A stretch of 64,000 nt of DNA from Oscillospiraceae bacterium (lineage in GTDB: Bacteria; Bacillota; Clostridia; Oscillospirales; Ruminococcaceae): contig WRCY01000001.1 in NCBI GenBank assembly GCA_009783695.1, positions 1 through 64,000 on the forward strand, in the 5' to 3' direction. Position numbers and translations under genes: made by a program. Numbering within the stretch: position 1 is the first letter of the stretch; each line of letters opens with the position of its first letter. This document shows, in pieces, positions 60,665 to 64,000 of the stretch. The notes beneath the pieces were generated by a model that saw only the letters and a list, made by a program, of their open reading frames with translations, made no database searches and was not told where the DNA came from.

Positions 60665-60745
60665 ATTTTCAATAAGTCCTTTCCGCACTAATTCGAGTCG
60701 GAACAACGTTTTCCCCGGTTTGCGGGGATATTTGTTCAGACGCGG
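60665..60745 (-). repeat. Family-1 repeat R20 (leader of rpsK)
   Basis: CCGGGGAAAACGTTGTTCCGACTCGAATTAGTGCGGAAAGGACTTATTGAAAAT-ATG. Confidence 0.8.
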
Positions 60746-60747
60746 TT

Positions 60748-61116
60748 TTACTTCTTCTTGTTTGCAATAGTCTTACGCGGGCCCTTGCGTGTTCTCGCAT
60801 TGGTTCTTGTCCGCTGCCCGCGCACAGGTAAACCTTTGCGGTGACGTTGTCCGCGGTAACAGTTGATTTCAACCAGACGCTTTATGTTAAGCGCCACCTC
60901 GCGCCGCAAATCGCCCTCAACCATGTAGCTCGCATCAATAACCTCGCGGATTTTTGCCTCGTCAGCTTCCGTTAAGTCTTTTGTGCGCGTATCGGGGTTT
61001 ACGCCCGCTGCTGTCAAAATATCGTTCGATGTTCTTCTGCCGATGCCGAAAATATAGGTCAGCCCGATTTCAATCCGCTTGTCCTTAGGCAAATCGACGC
61101 CTGAAATTCTTGCCAT
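60748..61116 (-). CDS. rpsM: Ribosomal protein S13
   Basis: 122 residues: [34 protein letters not shown]...[54 protein letters not shown]. Head of the small subunit. Follows rpmJ. Confidence 0.98.
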   Translation of the reverse strand: MARISGVDLPKDKRIEIGLTYIFGIGRRTSNDILTAAGVNPDTRTKDLTEADEAKIREVIDASYMVEGDLRREVALNIKRLVEINCYRGQRHRKGLPVRGQRTRTNARTRKGPRKTIANKKK

Positions 61117-61139
61117 AACTGCTTTTCCTTTCTTATGAT

Positions 61140-61253
61140 TTAACCCTGACGCTGCTTGTGCTTAGGCTCTTTGCAAATTACCATTACCCTGCCGTTGCGT
61201 TTAATTACCTTGCACTTTTCGCACATAGGCTTTACCGAAGGTCTCACTTTCAT
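61140..61253 (-). CDS. rpmJ: Ribosomal protein L36 (not in ORF track)
   Basis: 37 residues: [37 protein letters not shown]. The zinc-ribbon residues C11, C14, C27 and H32 are present, so this is the zinc-binding form. Between infA and rpsM, as in most Firmicutes. Two family-1 repeats precede it. Confidence 0.97.
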   Translation of the reverse strand: MKVRPSVKPMCEKCKVIKRNGRVMVICKEPKHKQRQG

Positions 61254-61415
61254 ATTCTCACCAAGTCCTTTCATCACTATCGAAGAATGAACAGCTTCAT
61301 TTTCCCCGATTCAGTGTCGGTTGTTTTAAACTTTAACCAAGTCTTTTCATCACTATCGAAGAATGAACAGCTCCATTTTCCCCGATTCAGTGTCGGTTGT
61401 TTTTAAACTTTAATC
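61254..61415 (-). repeat. Family-1 repeats R21a,b in tandem
   Basis: Two units of about 78 nt with CACTGAATCGGGGAAAATGGAGCTGTTCATTCTTCGATAGTGATGAAAAGACTTGGT. The gene-proximal copy has GATGAAAGGACTTGGTGAGAAT-ATG. Confidence 0.85.
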
Positions 61416-61432
61416 AAGTCTTTTTATCTTCT

Positions 61433-61651
61433 TTATTTTGCTCTCCATGTAATTCTGCCCTTTGTCAGGTCATACGGTGACATTTCGACCGTTACCTTGT
61501 CCCCCGGCAGTATACGGATAAAATTCATCCGGAGCTTCCCGCTGACGTGAGCGAGTATTTTATGCCCGTTCGACAGCTCAACTTGAAAGGTTGCATTCGG
61601 CAAAGCTTCAAGTATTATACCCTCGACTTCTATAACATCTTCTTTTGCCAT
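61433..61651 (-). CDS. infA: Translation initiation factor IF-1
   Basis: 72 residues: [72 protein letters not shown], a single OB fold. Three family-1 repeats lie upstream. Confidence 0.98.
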   Translation of the reverse strand: MAKEDVIEVEGIILEALPNATFQVELSNGHKILAHVSGKLRMNFIRILPGDKVTVEMSPYDLTKGRITWRAK

Positions 61652-61898
61652 ATTTCATCAAGTCCTTTCTTCATAAGCATTATTTGAAACTGCGTTTTCC
61701 CCGATTATGAACAGCGTGTTGCCAAGCTTTTATTCAAGCCCTTTCTTCATAATCATTATTTGAAACTACGTTTTCCCCGATTATGAACAGTGTGTTGCCA
61801 AGCTTTTATTCAAGCCCTTTCTTCATAATCATTATTTAAAACCGCGTTTTCCCCGATTATGAACAGCGTGTTGCCAAGCTTTTATTCGCAGACATTAT
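61652..61898 (-). repeat. Family-1 repeats R22a-c, three in tandem
   Basis: Three units of about 73 nt: CACGCTGTTCATAATCGGGGAAAACGCAGTTTCAAATAATGCTTATGAAGAAAGG(A/G)CTTGA, before infA. Confidence 0.88.
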
Positions 61899-62138
61899 TT
61901 AAAACTGCGGAAAATTATAGCTATGCAGTAAAGCGCGCAGTTTCTTATCCGTAAGTTCAGTTGTGTCTATAGTATTGTTTGTTTTTGATATATGCTTCGG
62001 GTTTTTTGCTTTGGGTTTTTCAAGTTTTCTGCGCCGCCCGTCCGCGATTATCGGTCGTTCGCCATCCATACCGACCACAACGTAGAAACTCCCCTTGTCG
62101 CGCCCCGACGTGCTTTTTATTATTGTTCCTGTTTTCAT
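61899..62138 (-). CDS. KOW-domain RNA-binding protein
   Basis: 79 residues: MKTGTIIKSTSGRDKGSFYVVVGMDGERPIIADGRRRKLEKPKAKNPKHISKTN. KOW-type beta strands at the start resemble L14e/L27e-like proteins. A gene of this kind is common between map and infA in Clostridia and is probably ribosome-associated. It directly follows map. Confidence 0.85.
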   Translation of the reverse strand: MKTGTIIKSTSGRDKGSFYVVVGMDGERPIIADGRRRKLEKPKAKNPKHISKTNNTIDTTELTDKKLRALLHSYNFPQF

Positions 62139-62139
62139 T

Positions 62140-62928
62140 TTAATCCGGTCTTGTAAGAATCATCGGCTGTCCCTCGGTTATTGCTATTGTATGCTCGAAG
62201 TGCGCGCATAAATTCCCGTTGGCTTCCACAACCGTCCAGTTATCGTTCAAAAGCTTTGTCTTCGAGGTCGATTGATTCACCATCGGCTCAATGCATATTG
62301 TCATTCCCGGCGTGAGCCGCGGCCCTTTCCCCGGTTTCCCGAAGTTCGGAATATCAGGCGCCTCGTGCAAATCCCTGCCTATACCGTGCCCTATATAATC
62401 CTTGACTACATGAAAGCCTCTGCTCTCGCAATAGGTTTGGATTGCGCTGGATATATCACCTATTCTGCTTCCCGGCAGCGCTACTTTTATAGCCGCATAC
62501 AAACATTCCTCGGTAACCCGCAGCAGCCTTTCGGCTGTTTCTGAAACTGTTCCGACTTTAAACGTCGCCGCGTTATCTCCATGCCAGCCGTCAAGAAAGG
62601 CACCCACATCAACCGAAACTATATCGCCGTTTCTGAGGATTCTTTTTTTAGACGGAATCCCGTGGATTAGTTCGTGATTTACAGAAATGCAGGCGTTACC
62701 TTTGAATCCGCGGTAGTTTAGGAACGACGGCTTCGCACCGTGTCTGTGAAGAAACTCGCCGATAATTCTGTTCAGCTCCCACGTGCTCATTCCGTCGGCG
62801 ACTTTTTCGCCTGCCAGCTTTAAAACTTTCGCCGAGAGCTCGCTCGCCTTGCGTATTTTATGAAGCTCAGCTGCGTTTTTAACGACGATTACGCTTGATT
62901 CGCGCTGTCTATGAATCAATTGCTTCAA
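62140..62928 (-). CDS. map: Methionine aminopeptidase
   Basis: Up to 262 residues. Metal ligands in NGDIVSVDVGAFLDGWHGDNAATF (two Asp), YIGHGIGRDLHEAPDIPNFG (His), MTICIEPM (Glu) and HFEHTIAITEG (Glu). The start is unclear: TTG codons at 62928 and 62919 both lie inside adk with no good RBS, and homologues usually begin near the VIVVKNAAEL segment. Removes N-terminal Met. Between adk and the KOW gene. Confidence 0.93.
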   Translation of the reverse strand: MKQLIHRQRESSVIVVKNAAELHKIRKASELSAKVLKLAGEKVADGMSTWELNRIIGEFLHRHGAKPSFLNYRGFKGNACISVNHELIHGIPSKKRILRNGDIVSVDVGAFLDGWHGDNAATFKVGTVSETAERLLRVTEECLYAAIKVALPGSRIGDISSAIQTYCESRGFHVVKDYIGHGIGRDLHEAPDIPNFGKPGKGPRLTPGMTICIEPMVNQSTSKTKLLNDNWTVVEANGNLCAHFEHTIAITEGQPMILTRPD

Positions 62929-63541
62929 AAGTCAGTTTTGTCGTGTCCGCGATTTCCTCTTGCCCCTCAACAGTGCGCAGCTTCCCGCGGCTTTCATAGA
63001 AGCTAATCAGCGGAGCCGTCTTCTCGTGATAGGTTTTAAGTCGGGCGAGCACCGTTTCGGGTTTATCGTCGTCGCGCAGCACAACCGCGCCTTTGCATAA
63101 ATCGCAGGTGTTTTCAGCCTTAACGGGTTTATACTCGATGTGGTAAGAAGCACCGCAGTCGCTGCAGACGCGTCTTCCCGACATGCGGGCGATGATTTTT
63201 TCATCATCAACATGAATATTAATAACTTTATCAATTGCAACGTCCATGCGCTCTAACGCTTCCGCCTGCTCGACAGTGCGGGGAAAGCCATCAAGAATGA
63301 AGCCCTTTTTCGCGTCGTCAAGGGCAATACGGTCTTTGATTATGCCGATTACAACTTCATCGGGGACAAGGTCGCCCGCGTCCATGAAAGCCTTAGCTTT
63401 AAGCCCTGCCTCCGTACCGTTCTTCACAGCTTCGCGAAGCATGTTCCCGGTAGATACGGCGGGAAGATTATACTTTACATTTACTTGCTCCGCCTGCGTG
63501 CCTTTTCCCGAGCCGGGAGCACCTAAAAAGATTAAATTCAT
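62909..63541 (-). CDS. adk: Adenylate kinase
   Basis: 210 residues from the ATG at 63541 (MNLIFLGAPGSGKGTQAEQV). Walker A GAPGSGKGT, DGFPRT, zinc-binding lid CSDCGASYHIEY...CDLCKGAVVLRDDD (four Cys). ATP + AMP to 2 ADP. Between secY and map in the spc operon. Confidence 0.98.
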   Translation of the reverse strand: MNLIFLGAPGSGKGTQAEQVNVKYNLPAVSTGNMLREAVKNGTEAGLKAKAFMDAGDLVPDEVVIGIIKDRIALDDAKKGFILDGFPRTVEQAEALERMDVAIDKVINIHVDDEKIIARMSGRRVCSDCGASYHIEYKPVKAENTCDLCKGAVVLRDDDKPETVLARLKTYHEKTAPLISFYESRGKLRTVEGQEEIADTTKLTFEAIDS

Positions 63542-63628
63542 AGTTATTCTCATTAAGTCCTTTCTTCACAAAATTGGAATGAAAACAGCGTTATCCCCGC
63601 GTCAGTTTTATTTGTTTTCAAACTTTTC
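63542..63628 (-). repeat. Family-1 repeat R23 (leader of adk)
   Basis: AAAAGTTTGAAAACAAATAAAACTGACGCGGGGATAACGCTGTTTTCATTCCAATTTTGTGAAGAAAGGACTTAATGAGAATAACT-ATG. Confidence 0.85.
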
Positions 63629-63710
63629 TTCTGCCTGTCATTGTTCAGTTCGCCGTGAAAGGGCGCATACGCGCCGCCGGCCGCTTCTGCGAGCGCACGG
63701 GTTCATCGGT

Positions 63711-64000
63711 TTATTCCAAGAAACCCTTATGATGGCGCATCATCATCTGACCCTCAAGCGAGCGCACGGTTTCGAGAGAAACACCTACTAAGATTAGCAT
63801 CGTTGTGCCGCCCATTGCCATTCCGTGAATGTTCGTAACGTTCGAGAACACTATCGGGAATATAGCGATAAATCCGAGGAAAATCGCGCCTATTAAAGTT
63901 ATCTTCGAGAGTGAGTTATAGATGAAGTCCGATGTGGGCTTGCCCGGACGGTAACCCGGAATCGCACCGTTGTTTTTCTTCAGGTTATTCGCGATTTCAA
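63711..64000 (-). CDS. secY: Protein translocase subunit SecY, C-terminal part (cut by window edge)
   Basis: About 96 codons to TAA at 63711. EIANNLKKNNGAIPGYRPGKPTSDFI, then TM helices (ITLIGAIFLGFIAIFPIVF and MAMGGTTMLILVGVSLETVRSLEGQMMMRHHKGFLE), the typical SecY C-terminal region. Forms the Sec channel. The ORF track missed it because the start is outside the window. Confidence 0.95.
   Translation of the reverse strand, partial: EIANNLKKNNGAIPGYRPGKPTSDFIYNSLSKITLIGAIFLGFIAIFPIVFSNVTNIHGMAMGGTTMLILVGVSLETVRSLEGQMMMRHHKGFLE

Overview
This window looks like chromosomal DNA of a low-to-moderate G+C Firmicute, most likely an uncultured anaerobic member of the Clostridia. The evidence is the gene set: WhiA, RapZ, HprK, long-form Hpf, TepA/YlzJ, IF-1 and a KOW protein between map and rpmJ, several XRE/DUF6809-like pairs, and AGGAGG-type ribosome-binding sites. 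The species cannot be told from the sequence. No rRNA, tRNA, CRISPR array or complete insertion sequence was seen.

Layout. 1-12.3 kb is a signalling block, visibly more A+T-rich than the rest. It holds a truncated hybrid histidine kinase, an Hpt-REC-HD-GYP protein, a second hybrid kinase, a free-standing RNA polymerase alpha-CTD-like protein, an osmoprotectant-type binding lipoprotein paired with a large hybrid kinase, and a 7TM kinase/OmpR regulator pair. At 12.5 kb the block abuts a tepA gene that has lost its 5' end. 13-25 kb holds housekeeping genes (lysS, greA, an S41 protease homologue that seems to lack its catalytic residues, ftsEX, a PucR/CdaR-like regulator, metG, hpf). 25-33.4 kb is an arginine cluster (two GNATs, argC, argJ, argB, argD, argF) interrupted twice by small XRE/DUF6809-like cassettes. 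33.6-40.3 kb is mixed accessory (XRE regulator, P-loop protein, ferredoxin-type aldo/keto reductase, SprA-related metallopeptidase, coiled-coil protein, GH3 glycosidase). 40.3-45 kb carries aromatic amino-acid genes (pheA, aroC, aroA, aroB). 45-48.7 kb is whiA-rapZ-murB-hprK. 48.8-57.6 kb holds a degenerate beta-propeller membrane protein, a MurL/MurD pair, an amidohydrolase, a permuted NlpC/P60 protein, XRE regulators and a methyltransferase. 57.7-64 kb is the end of the spc/alpha ribosomal operon (secY-adk-map-KOW-infA-rpmJ-rpsM-rpsK-rpsD-rpoA-rplQ).

The most striking pattern is two dispersed repeat families with opposite placement rules. Family 1 (about 35 copies of roughly 65-85 nt) usually sits directly upstream of a start codon. 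It carries a short hairpin (around CGGGGAAAACGTTGTTTTC) followed by the gene's Shine-Dalgarno region (GTGAAGAAAGGACTTAATGAAAAT-ATG). It occurs singly, in tandem arrays of 2-4, and once apparently nested inside another copy. Family 2 (A+T-rich iterations of AATTGTCAATT/TTCATTGTTCA, some with GC hairpins) starts at or beside stop codons. Neither family was seen in the first 14.4 kb, which fits a separate origin for the signalling block.

The other notable system is the multi-copy XRE/DUF6809-like cassette in the arginine genes. Each copy is a regulator facing a small-protein promoter, with its own distinct operator-like repeat over the promoter. One partner gene is truncated and one is absent.
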